A stretch of DNA of 64,000 nucleotides. Origin: Propionivibrio soli. GTDB lineage: Bacteria > Pseudomonadota > Gammaproteobacteria > Burkholderiales > Rhodocyclaceae. The DNA lies in contig NZ_JANZKY010000009.1 in assembly GCF_025770765.1 (NCBI RefSeq), positions 62,001-126,000 of the forward strand. Direction: 5' to 3'. Numbering within the stretch: position 1 is the stretch's first letter; every line of letters starts with the position of its first letter. This document shows positions 35,109 through 45,621 of this stretch, one piece after another. The notes below the pieces were generated by a model. That model made no database searches. It saw nothing but the letters and a program-made list of their open reading frames with translations, and had not been told where the DNA came from. The translations under genes were made by a program, and so were the position numbers.

Positions 35109-36608
35109 ATGGACATCTTGGCAAATCTGTCACTTGGCTTCAGCACGGCGTTTTCGCTAGCCAACCTCTTCTACTGTTTCGTCGGCGTTGTACTCGGCAC
35201 GCTGATCGGTGTTTTGCCAGGGCTTGGACCTGTGGCTACGATCGCCATGCTGCTGCCGGTGACGTTCAGCTTTCAGCCGGTCACGGCATTGATCATGCTG
35301 GCCGGCATTTTCTACGGCGCCCAATACGGCGGCTCGACCACAGCCATCCTGGTGAACCTCCCGGGTGAAGCGTCCTCGGTGATCACCGCGCTGGACGGCC
35401 ACGCGATGGCTAAACGCGGCGAAGCAGGGAAAGCGCTGGCGACAGCAGCGATCGGCTCGTTCATTGCCGGAACGATCGCCACGTTCCTGATCGCGCTCTT
35501 CGCGCCGCCGCTCGCCGAAATGGCGCTGAAGTTCGGCCCGGCGGAATACTTCTCGCTGCTCGTACTGGGGCTTGTCGTATCCATCGTGCTCGCGCACGGC
35601 TCGCTGCTTCACGCGCTCGGGATGATCTTTCTGGGGTTGCTGCTCGGCATCATCGGTACCGACGTGAACTCCGGCGCAGAACGCTTCACCTTCGGCGCTC
35701 CGTGGCTAGCCGATGGCGTCAACTTCGTCGTGCTGGCCATGGGCATGTACGGTCTTGGCGAAATCATCAACAATCTAGAGAAGAAGGACAAGCGCGACCT
35801 GATGCTCAAGTCCGTCTCTGGACTCCGCCTGTCGTGGGCCGAATTCAAGCATATTCTTCCGTCCGTGTTGCGCGGCACGACGGTCGGCTCGTTCCTCGGC
35901 ATCCTGCCCGGAGGCGGCGCGGTACTTTCGTCCTTTGCCTCCTACGCGGTTGAGAAAAAGGTCGCAAAAAGCACCGTACCATTCGGCGAGGGTGCCATCG
36001 AAGGTGTCGCGGGGCCTGAATCTGCGAACAATGCCGGATCGCAGACCTCATTCATCCCGATGCTGACCCTCGGCATTCCGTCGAATCCGACCATGGCCAT
36101 CATGATCGGCGCGATGATGATCCATAGCATCCAGCCAGGGCCGTCGGTTTTGTCGGAGCAACCGGCGCTGTTCTGGGGCCTGATCGCTTCGATGTGGATC
36201 GGCAACCTCTTCTTGATCGTACTGAACCTGCCTTTGATCGGGCTTTGGGTGAAACTGATCACCGCCCCCTACCATCTAATGTTCCCGGTGATCATCGTCT
36301 TCTGTGCCATCGGCGTCATCAGCATCAACAACACCGAGTGGGATGTCTTCATGATGGCGTTCTTCGGTTTGGCGGGTTATGTGTTCAGCAAGCTTGAATG
36401 CGAACCGGCGCCCATGCTGCTTGGATTCATCCTCGGTCCGATGATGGAAGAATACCTGCGGCGCGCGCTGTTGATGTCCTCGGGGGACTTCTCGGTGTTC
36501 TTTACTCGCCCGCTCAGCGCAACCTTGCTTGTCGTTGCGGCCGTCGCGATGGTCGTTGTGCTGATGCCGTCGATCAGCAAGAAACGCGAGGAAACGTTCA
36601 AGGAGTAA
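35109..36608 (+). CDS. tctA: Tripartite tricarboxylate transporter large subunit TctA
   Basis: This 499-residue protein has about twelve membrane segments. Family motifs include GTLIGVLPGLGPVATIAMLLP and the repeated GSFLGILPGGGAVLSSFASY, plus YGGSTTAILVNLPGE. It forms the transport channel. The gene is 22 bases after tctB and 9 bases before garD. Confidence 0.95.
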   Translation: MDILANLSLGFSTAFSLANLFYCFVGVVLGTLIGVLPGLGPVATIAMLLPVTFSFQPVTALIMLAGIFYGAQYGGSTTAILVNLPGEASSVITALDGHAMAKRGEAGKALATAAIGSFIAGTIATFLIALFAPPLAEMALKFGPAEYFSLLVLGLVVSIVLAHGSLLHALGMIFLGLLLGIIGTDVNSGAERFTFGAPWLADGVNFVVLAMGMYGLGEIINNLEKKDKRDLMLKSVSGLRLSWAEFKHILPSVLRGTTVGSFLGILPGGGAVLSSFASYAVEKKVAKSTVPFGEGAIEGVAGPESANNAGSQTSFIPMLTLGIPSNPTMAIMIGAMMIHSIQPGPSVLSEQPALFWGLIASMWIGNLFLIVLNLPLIGLWVKLITAPYHLMFPVIIVFCAIGVISINNTEWDVFMMAFFGLAGYVFSKLECEPAPMLLGFILGPMMEEYLRRALLMSSGDFSVFFTRPLSATLLVVAAVAMVVVLMPSISKKREETFKE

Positions 36609-36617
36609 ACGCATTCC

Positions 36618-38174
36618 ATGTCCGCCGAATCTCAAGTCGGAAAGCCACTGCGCATCAAGGTTCACGATGCCGATAACGTAGCGATTGTCGTCAATTCCGG
36701 TGGCTTGGCCACAGGCACTGTTTTCGACGACGGACTGACCCTGCGCGAGCACGTTCCACAAGGGCACAAGGTGGCGCTTTCCGACTTGCCCGAAGGCGCG
36801 CCGATCGTACGCTACGGTGAAATCATCGGCTATGCGGTGAAACCAATTCCTCTGGGAAGTTGGGTCGAAGAGTCGCTCGTGCGTCTGCCCGAAGCCCCGG
36901 CGCTCGATAGCCTCCCGCTGGCGACCCGCGTGCCGCCGCCCTTACCACCGCTCGAAGGTTACACCTTCGAAGGGTACCGGAACCCCGATGGTTCGGTGGG
37001 CACGAAGAATCTGCTGGCGATCACCACCAGTGTGCAGTGCGTCGCGGGGGTCGTCGATTACGTCGTGAAACGGATCAAAGCCGAACTCCTGCCGAAGTAT
37101 CCGAATGTGGACGGTGTGGTGGGCCTGAACCATATCTATGGATGCGGGGTGGCGATCAACGCGCCGGCGGCGATCATCCCCATACGAACCGTTCATAACC
37201 TGGCGCTCAATCCGAACTTCGGCAACGAGGTCATGGTGATCAGCCTAGGCTGCGAAAAGCTGACGCCCGACCGATTGCTCAAGGAAGGTGGCATACCGAT
37301 CAAGGTCGCTTCCGACGACATCGTCTGCCTGCAGGACGAAAAGTTCATAGGTTTCATGTCGATGGTCGACGCGATCATGGCGCAAGCCGAGAAGCATCTT
37401 GAGAAACTCAACTTACGGCGTCGTGAAACGTGCCCGGCATCGGATCTCGTGGTCGGCGTTCAATGTGGCGGCAGCGATGCATTTTCGGGCGTAACCGCCA
37501 ATCCCGCGGTGGGTCATGCCGCCGACCTACTGGTACGCGCAGGGGCTACCGTCATGTTCTCCGAAGTCACCGAAGTGCGCGATGCGATCCATTTGCTCAC
37601 GCCGCGTGCAGCGGACGCGGAGGTCGGCCACGCCTTGCTGCGCGAGATGGCGTGGTACGACAACTACCTGGCCCTCGGACAAACTGACCGAGCAGCCAAT
37701 CCGTCGCCCGGTAACAAGAAGGGCGGCTTGGCGAATGTCGTCGAGAAAGCGCTGGGGTCGATCGCGAAGTCAGGCAAGAGCGCGATTGCGGGTGTGCTGG
37801 GGCCGGGCGAGAAGGTGAACCGGAAGGGCCTCATCTTTGCGGCGACGCCGGCCAGTGATTTCGTCTGCGGCACCGAGCAGCTTGCTTCGGGAATGACCTT
37901 GCAGGTGTTCACGACTGGTCGCGGTACGCCCTATGGGCTTGAGGCCGCACCGGTCATCAAGGTGGCCACGCGTTCCGGCCTCGCCGCACGCTGGCATGAC
38001 CTGATGGAAGTGGACGCCGGGCGGATCGCGACCGGTGAGGCGACGATCGAGGACGTCGGCCAGGAAATCTTCCAACTCATTCTCGATGTTGCGAGCGGGC
38101 GCAAGAAGACATGGTCCGACCGCTGGGGGCTGTACAACGACTTGGCCATTTTCAACCCGGCGCCGGTGACCTAA
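36618..38174 (+). CDS. garD: Galactarate dehydratase (UxaA/GarD family)
   Basis: This 518-residue enzyme dehydrates galactarate to 5-keto-4-deoxyglucarate, the first step of the pathway. An N-terminal SAF domain (about residues 10-95, with [15 protein letters not shown]) precedes the catalytic core with [41 protein letters not shown] and the C-terminal [10 protein letters not shown]. Altronate dehydratases share the family, but the neighbours support galactarate. It is the last gene of the operon and converges on the response-regulator gene; I see no terminator in the 65-base gap. Confidence 0.92.
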   Translation: MSAESQVGKPLRIKVHDADNVAIVVNSGGLATGTVFDDGLTLREHVPQGHKVALSDLPEGAPIVRYGEIIGYAVKPIPLGSWVEESLVRLPEAPALDSLPLATRVPPPLPPLEGYTFEGYRNPDGSVGTKNLLAITTSVQCVAGVVDYVVKRIKAELLPKYPNVDGVVGLNHIYGCGVAINAPAAIIPIRTVHNLALNPNFGNEVMVISLGCEKLTPDRLLKEGGIPIKVASDDIVCLQDEKFIGFMSMVDAIMAQAEKHLEKLNLRRRETCPASDLVVGVQCGGSDAFSGVTANPAVGHAADLLVRAGATVMFSEVTEVRDAIHLLTPRAADAEVGHALLREMAWYDNYLALGQTDRAANPSPGNKKGGLANVVEKALGSIAKSGKSAIAGVLGPGEKVNRKGLIFAATPASDFVCGTEQLASGMTLQVFTTGRGTPYGLEAAPVIKVATRSGLAARWHDLMEVDAGRIATGEATIEDVGQEIFQLILDVASGRKKTWSDRWGLYNDLAIFNPAPVT

Positions 38175-38239
38175 AGCGGTGCGACTGCAGCGGCTATAGT
38201 TCGGCAGGGAATGGGCCGGCAACGTTTCGGCATCTAGTC

Positions 38240-39988
38240 TCAGCTCGCGCGCGCAGGGAGAGCGCCAGACGCATTTTTCTCGCGCGGCGACCGGATTCCT
38301 CCCTGCACGATTTCGATTCCGTATTTGCGTGCGACCTGGTGGCAGAGCTCGCGCGCGGATATGACTTTCGGATTGCGTTCTTCCTTGCTCTGCGCCATCT
38401 CGAGATAGCGGAGGCCCCGAATCGCGAGGGGTTCGTTCCAACCCTTGCGATCGATGAGCGTGAAGATGGCCTTCGTCGCGTTGACCAGGAATTGCAGATT
38501 GGGAACGCGCTCGGCCGCCTCGATCAGCATCTGCACAGAGCCTTCGAGGTTGCCGCTGCGCGCCGCGAGCACGCCACGGTTGTTGAGCTCCACGATCTCG
38601 CGACTGACCTTGGCGAGCAATGTCTGCCCAGCCTCTTCCTTGCCCGTCTTGCTGAACACACCCCGGATCTGCGCGATCATGCCGCGGTCTTCGTTGTACT
38701 CGGCGGCGACTTTGCCCAGGATTTCCTGGGCCGTCGCCTCATCGCCGTTGGCAAGGCAGGCGTGCGCCAGGTCGACCGCGATCTTCTGTGAAAACTCGCC
38801 AGCGAGGCCGTCGTTACGCAGTTCGTTATGCAGTTCGAGCGCTTTCTCCAGCGACTGTTTTGCCTTCGCCGGCTCGCCTTCCTTGTCGGCGCAGAGACTA
38901 TCCATGATCAGTGCCGCGAGCTCGCCCTGCCGACTGCCACGCCAGTCGCGTCGCAATTCCTGGGTGACACGGCGAGCTCCTTCGGTATGCCCATTGCCGA
39001 GCATGACGCGGCTCAGGTTCGTATAGTCGTCGATGACTCGCAGCGACGAGCCGCGGCGCCGTTCGAGCACCTTGCTGTAGGCCCGCTCCGCCGCGTCGAG
39101 GTCGTCGTTGCGCATCGCTACGTCGCCGATCATGCGTTGCCGGGCCGAGTTGTTCGGCGACCGTTCCGACGCCTTCAGCAAGGCTTCCTGCGCCTCAGGG
39201 AGCTTACCCATCTCCTCGCGCACGCTGGCGACGAAGTCGTAGGCCGCGAGGTATTGCGGGAACTCCTCGATCAATTCGGCGCCGATCGCCTCCGCCTCAT
39301 CGAGATTGTCCATGCCGCGTAGCGCAACCGCCAGGCCCATACGGGCCCAGGGCACCATGGCGTTGTCCAGAACCTCCTGATACACCGCCTTCGCCTCGTC
39401 GTAACGGCCCAGAACGTTGAGGATTTCGCCTTTGAAGCGCAGCGTGTCGTAATGAAACAACTCTTCCTGCCCCTGCAGCGCTTCGCAGGCGGCGAGGGCA
39501 TCGAGGTAGGCGCCGTTGTCCAGATGCTCGAACACCCGCGCGAAGAAGCGCTTCTTGTACAGCGCACGCGCCAGCCGGCTTTGCAGCTGATCAGCGGTAA
39601 AGGGCTTGATCAGGTAGTCATCGGGCGCCAATTCGGCGACCGAGACGACGTTCTGATAGGCGCGCTCGGCCGTAATCACCATGTATACAGTAGAAAGCGG
39701 GATTAGGTGCTTCTGTCGCAATTCCTCGAGGAGCTGCTGGCCATCACGGCCGTCTTCCAGATGGTAGTCGGCGAAAATGATGTCGAAGGGAAACCCCTTC
39801 ACCTGCCGCAACACCTCCGCCGTGCTGCCCGCATTGTGAATGGCTGTGACACCGAGCGTCGAGAGAATGACGCGTAGGCTGTTGCGGGCGCTCGAATGGC
39901 GGTCGACGAGCAGGACGCGCATGCGCGTCAACTCCCTTCCCATCTTCTTGAGCACTTCCGTCGAGTTGAGTTGTTCAGCCACGGCCAT
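38240..39988 (-). CDS. Response regulator with C-terminal TPR repeats
   Basis: This 582-residue protein has a receiver domain (about residues 24-145) with phospho-acceptor D74 in FADYHLEDG and the conserved lysine in LIKPF. The first acidic pair is changed to Asp-Arg (VLLVDRHSS). The rest, about residues 150-540, is a series of TPR-like helical repeats (for example ALQGQEELFHYDTLRFKGEIL and PEAQEALLKASERSPNN), with no DNA-binding or enzymatic output. It probably acts by protein binding. No histidine kinase gene is adjacent. AAGGTG supports the start at MAVAEQ. Confidence 0.85.
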   Translation of the reverse strand: MAVAEQLNSTEVLKKMGRELTRMRVLLVDRHSSARNSLRVILSTLGVTAIHNAGSTAEVLRQVKGFPFDIIFADYHLEDGRDGQQLLEELRQKHLIPLSTVYMVITAERAYQNVVSVAELAPDDYLIKPFTADQLQSRLARALYKKRFFARVFEHLDNGAYLDALAACEALQGQEELFHYDTLRFKGEILNVLGRYDEAKAVYQEVLDNAMVPWARMGLAVALRGMDNLDEAEAIGAELIEEFPQYLAAYDFVASVREEMGKLPEAQEALLKASERSPNNSARQRMIGDVAMRNDDLDAAERAYSKVLERRRGSSLRVIDDYTNLSRVMLGNGHTEGARRVTQELRRDWRGSRQGELAALIMDSLCADKEGEPAKAKQSLEKALELHNELRNDGLAGEFSQKIAVDLAHACLANGDEATAQEILGKVAAEYNEDRGMIAQIRGVFSKTGKEEAGQTLLAKVSREIVELNNRGVLAARSGNLEGSVQMLIEAAERVPNLQFLVNATKAIFTLIDRKGWNEPLAIRGLRYLEMAQSKEERNPKVISARELCHQVARKYGIEIVQGGIRSPREKNASGALPARAS

Positions 39989-40087
39989 GACAATCACCTT
40001 ACGCGGTTGAATCGCGCCGAGCAAGCGGCGCTGGACGTTTCCCCAAACATCACTGCGGCCGGCCGATCTCCGTCGGTTGCCGGCACC

Positions 40088-41965
40088 CTACCGCGTTTCT
40101 CCACGTAGCGCGAGGACACCTTGCGCGAGGCCGTCGGGCGTCGCTTGCTTCGCTGGCATCGGCATGCCGACGGTGACGCCGACCGCGCGCATCGGACGCA
40201 AGCCGGTCAGGCGCCGTGGCCCGTTCTCCGCATGCCGGGAAAACACGCTGCCCCAGAGCCCGGAGACGGCGACCGGAATGACCGGGACCGGGGCGCCGTC
40301 GAGAATCTCGCTCAACCAAGGCTGGAAGTTCCGCAGATCGCCGTCAGCCGTGATGTCGCCTTCCGGAAATAAGGCGATCAGTTCGCCGGCATCGAGAGCA
40401 CTCCGGATATCGGCGAGTGTCCGTGAATCCGGAAACCCGGCGGCATCGCGTGCGTTAAAGGGGATCGCCCGCCCGGCCTTGAGCAGGCTGTGCAGTAGCG
40501 GCATCGCGAAGAAGCGCTCATTGATCACGAAGCGGATGGGCCGCCGGCTGGCCGCGGCGATTACCAGCGAATCGACATAGCTCACGTGGTTGCAAACGAG
40601 GACGGCGGCCCCTTCCAGCGGGATGCGCTCGGTGTCTCGCTTCTCCAGGCGATAAACCGAATGCACGAGCATCCAGATGACGAAGCGCAACAGGAATTCC
40701 GGAACGAGGGTATAGATATAGACGGCGACGATCGCGTTAAACAGCGCGGCGATGCCAAACAGCGCCGGGATCGAAAGGCCATACAACAATAGCCCGGCCG
40801 CCACGAGCGCGCCGACGACCATGAATAGGGCATTGACGATATTGTTCGCGGCAATGATGCGCGCCCGGTGATTGAGGCTCGAGCGAATCTGCATCAGTGC
40901 ATAGAGCGGAACGATGAAGAAGCCGCCGAAAAGGCCGATGGCGAAGAGGTCGGCAAGCACGTGCAACGTGCCGCCCGTGGCAAGGAGGGGCAGAATCCCC
41001 AAGGGAGCTCCCGACGAACCCGCTGGCGTGACGAAGGCGAGGTCGAGGCAGAACACGGTCAGACCGATCGAACCGAAGGGCACCAGACCGATCTCGACCT
41101 GCTTGGCCGATAGCCGTTCGCATAACAGCGACCCGGTGCCGATGCCGAGCGTGAATGTGCCGAGGAGCAAGGTAACACTGGATTCGGTGCCGCCGAGAAC
41201 GTTCTTCGCGTACGCCGGGAACTGCGCAAGCAACAAGGCACCGAGCAACCAGAACCAGGAAATGCCGAGGATCGACAGGAAGACCGTGCGGTTCTCCCGC
41301 GCGAAGCCTATATTGCGCCACGTCTCCGTGATCGGGTTCGGATTGATCCGGAGTCCCGGTTCAGGCGCAGGCGCCGAAGGAATCCTCCGGCTGGTGGCAT
41401 AACCTGCAAGGGCGGTGAGCAGGCAGCCGGCGCTGATCCACGCCTTGCCGCCCTCCATTCCCGCGAGCAAACCGCCCACAAGCGTACCGAGGAGAATGGC
41501 CACAAAAGTGCCGGCTTCCACGAGGGCGTTGCCGCCGACCAGTTCATCCTCTGCAAGATGCTGCGGAAGAATCGCGTACTTGACGGGCCCAAACAGCGTT
41601 GAGTGCAGGCCCAGCAGGAACAACGCCCCCAACAGAACGTTGAGGCTGTGGAGCCAGAAGCCCGTACCGGCAACGAGCACAATGCCGATTTCAAGCACTT
41701 TGACGGTTCTCGCCAGGCGTGCCCGGTCCACCTTGTCGGCAAGCTGTCCTGACGTGGCCGAGAAAAGGAAGAACGGGAGGATGAAAATACCCGCTGCAAG
41801 GTTGGCGAGCAGTTCGGGTTTCAGCGTTGTCCACTGAGCGGCCTGGAAGGTCAGCAACACCAGCAGCGCGTTCTTGAAGAGGTTGTCGTTGAAAGCGCCG
41901 AGAAACTGGGTTGCAAAGAAGGGGCCGAAGCGGCGGGCTTTAAGCAGCGAGAATTGCGAGCTCAT
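40088..41965 (-). CDS. MFS transporter-acyltransferase fusion (LplT/PlsC-like)
   Basis: This 625-residue protein fuses a major facilitator domain (about residues 1-410, starting FFATQFLGAFNDNLFKNAL, typical of LplT lysophospholipid flippases) to a PlsC-type acyltransferase domain (about 440-600). The acyltransferase HX4D motif is NHVSYVD and the glycerol-phosphate binding motif FPEGDITADGDL. It probably brings lysophospholipids inward and re-acylates them, as E. coli LplT plus Aas do; the AMP-ligase part of Aas is missing. The start MSSQFSLL is chosen by homology. Confidence 0.87.
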   Translation of the reverse strand: MSSQFSLLKARRFGPFFATQFLGAFNDNLFKNALLVLLTFQAAQWTTLKPELLANLAAGIFILPFFLFSATSGQLADKVDRARLARTVKVLEIGIVLVAGTGFWLHSLNVLLGALFLLGLHSTLFGPVKYAILPQHLAEDELVGGNALVEAGTFVAILLGTLVGGLLAGMEGGKAWISAGCLLTALAGYATSRRIPSAPAPEPGLRINPNPITETWRNIGFARENRTVFLSILGISWFWLLGALLLAQFPAYAKNVLGGTESSVTLLLGTFTLGIGTGSLLCERLSAKQVEIGLVPFGSIGLTVFCLDLAFVTPAGSSGAPLGILPLLATGGTLHVLADLFAIGLFGGFFIVPLYALMQIRSSLNHRARIIAANNIVNALFMVVGALVAAGLLLYGLSIPALFGIAALFNAIVAVYIYTLVPEFLLRFVIWMLVHSVYRLEKRDTERIPLEGAAVLVCNHVSYVDSLVIAAASRRPIRFVINERFFAMPLLHSLLKAGRAIPFNARDAAGFPDSRTLADIRSALDAGELIALFPEGDITADGDLRNFQPWLSEILDGAPVPVIPVAVSGLWGSVFSRHAENGPRRLTGLRPMRAVGVTVGMPMPAKQATPDGLAQGVLALRGETR

Positions 41966-42243
41966 GCGGGCTTCCGTGGTCGAATGGGTCTTCTTGTTTG
42001 CCTCAACGGCGGGAGAGCTGGTGTCCCGCGTATGGTAACAGCGCTGTAGCGGTAGCCAGAAGCCAACGGTTAAAAGTGAGTTGAACGTGCCACTCGAGCC
42101 CGCCCGCGGCATGTCGTCCGGTGCCCGAAGGCCGCTTTCCGGAGTCCGATTTGAGCGAAAACAAACGGTGAAACCTGTTATCTTTCAGCGAATTGCCTTA
42201 AAATCCGCATCCCTCCTGCGTTCCCAAGATCGTGATTCTCTCA

Positions 42244-44151
42244 ATGCTGTATCCAGATCGTTTTGACGTCATTGTGGTCGGCGGCGGCCATGCCGGCACC
42301 GAGGCGGCTCTTGCCAGCGCGCGAATCGGCGCCAAGACCCTGCTCCTGACGCACAGTCTAGATACGTTGGGCACGATGAGTTGCAATCCGTCGATCGGCG
42401 GCATCGGCAAGGGTCACCTCGTCAAGGAAGTGGACGCGCTTGACGGCGCTATGGCGGCGGCTACCGATGAGGCGGGAATCCAGTTCCGCATCCTCAACTC
42501 AAGCAAGGGACCCGCCGTGCGCGCGACGCGTGCGCAGGCCGACCGCGTGCTTTACCGGCAAGCGATTCGCCGCCGGCTGGAGAATCAGCCGAACCTCACT
42601 TTGTTTGCGCAAGCCTGCGACGACTTGCTCGTCGAAGGCGACCGGGTCGTCGGTGCGGTGACCCAGCTCGGCGTCAGTTTTGCCGCAGACGCGGTCGTGC
42701 TTACCGCCGGCACCTTCCTCAACGGCTTGATCCACGTCGGCCTTGCCAATACCAAGGGCGGGCGCATGGGCGACATGCCCTCGGTATCTCTAGCGGCCCG
42801 CCTGCGTGAGCTCAAACTGCCCGTCGGTCGTTTGAAGACCGGCACGCCGCCGCGGCTGGACGGCAAGACGATCGATTTCTCGGTCATGGAGGAGCAGTAT
42901 TCGGACGATCCTCTGCCGGTGTTCTCGTTCCTCGGCGATGCGAGTCAGCATCCCCGGCAATTGCCCTGCTGGATCACGAACACCAACGAGCGTACGCACG
43001 ACATCATCCGGGCCAATCTCGATCGTTCGCCAATGTACACGGGCGTCATCGAAGGTGTGGGGCCGCGCTACTGCCCGTCGATCGAAGACAAGATCCACCG
43101 TTTTGCCTCCAAGACAAGCCATAACGTCTTCCTCGAGCCGGAAGGCCTGACGACGCACGAAATCTATCCGAACGGGATTTCGACCAGCCTGCCGTTCGAC
43201 GTCCAGTTGGCCGTCGTGCGTTCGATGCGTGGGCTGGAAAACTGCCATATCCTGCGGCCGGGCTACGCGATCGAGTACGACTATTTCGATCCCACGGGCC
43301 TCAGGTCCTCGCTTGAAACCAAGGCCATCGGCGGCCTTTTCTTTGCCGGGCAGATCAACGGCACGACGGGCTACGAAGAAGCCGCCGCGCAGGGACTGCT
43401 CGCCGGCGCCAACGCCGCATTGCAGACGCAGGGTAAAGCCTCCTGGACGCCGCGTCGTGACGAAGCCTACCTCGGCGTACTCGTTGACGACCTGATCACG
43501 CGCGGTGTCTCCGAACCCTACCGCATGTTTACGAGCCGCGCCGAATTCCGTCTGTCGTTGCGCGAGGACAACGCCGACATGCGCCTGACAGAACAGGGGC
43601 GCGAACTGGGACTCGTCGGCGACGAGCGTTGGCAGGCTTTCTGCGAAAAGCGCGAGGCCATCGCCCGCGAACAGGAGCGTCTACGTTCGACGTGGGTGCA
43701 TCCGACGCGGGTGAGCGCCGAAGAAGCCACGCGAGTGCTCGGTAAGCCGATGGAGCGCGAATATACCTTGTACGATTTCTTGCGCCGTCCCGACGTGAAT
43801 TACGCCAACCTGATGACGCTGCGCGTCGGCGACGCCTCGGTTGACGCCGGAGTTGCGGACCCGGCGGTCATCGAGCAGGTCGAGATTCAGGCCAAGTACC
43901 AGGGGTACATCGATCGCCAAGCCGAGGAAGTGGCGAAGAGTCTGGAGAACGAGGAAACCGAGCTGCCGGAAACGATCGACTACAGCCGAATCAGCGGCCT
44001 TTCGGCCGAAATCCGCCAGAAGCTTACCCGCCATCGCCCGCAGACGATTGGCCAGGCATCGCGCATCCAAGGCATGACGCCGGCAGCGATTTCGATCCTG
44101 CTCGTCCATTTGAAACGCGCCGGCCTCGAAGCCGCGCGGCGGAGCGCATGA
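42244..44151 (+). CDS. mnmG: tRNA uridine-5-carboxymethylaminomethyl modification enzyme MnmG
   Basis: This 635-residue FAD protein, with MnmE, makes the cmnm5 modification at the tRNA wobble uridine. The FAD-binding motif [14 protein letters not shown], the segment [16 protein letters not shown] and the second motif with [22 protein letters not shown] are intact, followed by the C-terminal helical domain. The start [11 protein letters not shown] matches family N-termini; a GTG 12 bases upstream is possible. TAAAAT at 42199-42204 may be its -10 element. It overlaps rsmG by four bases. Confidence 0.97.
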   Translation: MLYPDRFDVIVVGGGHAGTEAALASARIGAKTLLLTHSLDTLGTMSCNPSIGGIGKGHLVKEVDALDGAMAAATDEAGIQFRILNSSKGPAVRATRAQADRVLYRQAIRRRLENQPNLTLFAQACDDLLVEGDRVVGAVTQLGVSFAADAVVLTAGTFLNGLIHVGLANTKGGRMGDMPSVSLAARLRELKLPVGRLKTGTPPRLDGKTIDFSVMEEQYSDDPLPVFSFLGDASQHPRQLPCWITNTNERTHDIIRANLDRSPMYTGVIEGVGPRYCPSIEDKIHRFASKTSHNVFLEPEGLTTHEIYPNGISTSLPFDVQLAVVRSMRGLENCHILRPGYAIEYDYFDPTGLRSSLETKAIGGLFFAGQINGTTGYEEAAAQGLLAGANAALQTQGKASWTPRRDEAYLGVLVDDLITRGVSEPYRMFTSRAEFRLSLREDNADMRLTEQGRELGLVGDERWQAFCEKREAIAREQERLRSTWVHPTRVSAEEATRVLGKPMEREYTLYDFLRRPDVNYANLMTLRVGDASVDAGVADPAVIEQVEIQAKYQGYIDRQAEEVAKSLENEETELPETIDYSRISGLSAEIRQKLTRHRPQTIGQASRIQGMTPAAISILLVHLKRAGLEAARRSA

Positions 44152-44819
44152 GCACCTCCGCCCGGCTTGCGCAGGGACTGGCCGAACTCGGTATCGAGTT
44201 GCCGGTAGCGGCGCAGGAAAAGCTGCTTGCCTATCTCGCGCTGCTCAACAAATGGAATGCGACATATAGCCTGACGGCGCTACGCGATCAGGAAAAAGGC
44301 GTCAGCCACCACTTGCTCGACTCCTTGGCGGTGCTGCCCTACGTTCCAGCCGGATCGCTGCTCGACGTCGGCAGTGGCGGCGGCATGCCGGGAATCCCGT
44401 TCGCTATTGCCCGGCCGGATCTGACGGTTACGCTGCTCGACAGCAATTCAAAGAAAGCGGCTTTCCTGCGCCAAGCGATCATTGAGCTGGCACTTCCGAA
44501 CGCTGCCGTTCACTGCGGGCGGGTCGAACAGTATCATCCGTCGGTTGGCTTTACGGCGATCACGTCGCGGGCCTTTTCGGAACTGGCGAATTTCGTTGCC
44601 CTGTCCCGACACCTGCTCGCTGAAGGCGGGTGCTGGCTAGCGATGAAAGGCGCCTTGCCGAGCGCTGAAATCGCGCAATTGCCCGCTGACGTACGGGTTG
44701 AAGCGGCGCATGCGTTATCCGTGCCGGGAGTTGACGCCGAGCGTCACGTGATTGTCTTGCGGCCGGACGATGCGGACGCCGAGTGCAAAAAACCGGATGA
44801 GAGCACCAGGGAGAATTGA
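44148..44819 (+). CDS. rsmG: 16S rRNA (guanine527-N7)-methyltransferase RsmG
   Basis: This 223-residue SAM-dependent methyltransferase modifies G527 of 16S rRNA. The SAM-binding motif [17 protein letters not shown] and the N-terminal [16 protein letters not shown] are typical. ATGA overlap with mnmG indicates coupled translation. A SD sequence for parA lies at its 3' end. Confidence 0.96.
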   Translation: MSTSARLAQGLAELGIELPVAAQEKLLAYLALLNKWNATYSLTALRDQEKGVSHHLLDSLAVLPYVPAGSLLDVGSGGGMPGIPFAIARPDLTVTLLDSNSKKAAFLRQAIIELALPNAAVHCGRVEQYHPSVGFTAITSRAFSELANFVALSRHLLAEGGCWLAMKGALPSAEIAQLPADVRVEAAHALSVPGVDAERHVIVLRPDDADAECKKPDESTREN

Positions 44820-44820
44820 G

Positions 44821-45621
44821 TTGGCAAGAATACTGGCGGTAACGAACCAGAAGGGCGGCGTCGGCAAGACGACCACGGCGGTCAACCTTTCCGCCTGCCT
44901 CTCGGCTCTCGGTCAGCGCGTGCTGATGATCGATCTCGATCCGCAAGGGAATGCGACGACTGGCTGTGGCGTCATCAAACGCGAGGCGTTGCCCACGGTG
45001 TATCAGATACTAATCGGCCGTTCGACGCTGGCCGATGCGCGCATCAAGACGGAATTCGGTTTCGACATCCTGCCGGCGAATCGCGAGCTCGCGGGGGCCG
45101 AAGTCGAATTGATCGAAATCAACGGGCGCGAGTACCGGCTGCGTGCGGCCCTGGAACCGGCGTTGGGCGACTACGATTTCGTGCTCATGGACTGTCCGCC
45201 GGCGCTCAATATGTTGACGGTCAATGGATTAGCGGCCGCCCACGCGGTGATGATTCCGATGCAGTGCGAGTACTACGCGCTCGAGGGACTGACCGACCTG
45301 GTTGCCACGCTGAAGAAGGTGCGTGCCAATCTGAATTCCCGGCTCGAAATCGAAGGATTGCTGCGCACTTTGTTCGATCCGCGTTCGACGCTCACGCAAC
45401 AGGTTTCGGGCGAACTCGTCGATCATTTCGGCGACAAGGTCTACCGTACGATCATCCCGCGCAACGTCCGTCTCGCGGAGGCGCCTTCGTACGGAAAGCC
45501 GGTGATCGCGTTCGACCGGCTGTCGAAGGGGGCACAAGCGTATATGGCCCTGGCACAGGAAATCCTCGACCGGCGGGACGCCCTCGCGAATGCAGCCGAG
45601 GCACAAGGAGCACAAGCATGA
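44821..45621 (+). CDS. parA: Chromosome partitioning ATPase ParA (Soj)
   Basis: This 266-residue ATPase begins LARILAVTNQ from a TTG start, one base after the rsmG stop, with GGGAG seven bases upstream. It has the deviant Walker A KGGVGKTT, the switch motif DLDPQGNATTG, and the later MDCPPAL. With ParB it segregates the chromosome origin. It overlaps parB by ATGA. An in-frame ATG upstream is inside rsmG and unlikely. Confidence 0.96.
   Translation: MARILAVTNQKGGVGKTTTAVNLSACLSALGQRVLMIDLDPQGNATTGCGVIKREALPTVYQILIGRSTLADARIKTEFGFDILPANRELAGAEVELIEINGREYRLRAALEPALGDYDFVLMDCPPALNMLTVNGLAAAHAVMIPMQCEYYALEGLTDLVATLKKVRANLNSRLEIEGLLRTLFDPRSTLTQQVSGELVDHFGDKVYRTIIPRNVRLAEAPSYGKPVIAFDRLSKGAQAYMALAQEILDRRDALANAAEAQGAQA

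Noticed and set aside
44744-44751. TCACGTGA core 70 bases upstream of parA as a parS site
   Set aside because: Only the central eight bases fit; the flanks (GCG and TTG) do not continue the GTTtCACGTGaAAC palindrome, and it is inside the rsmG coding sequence.
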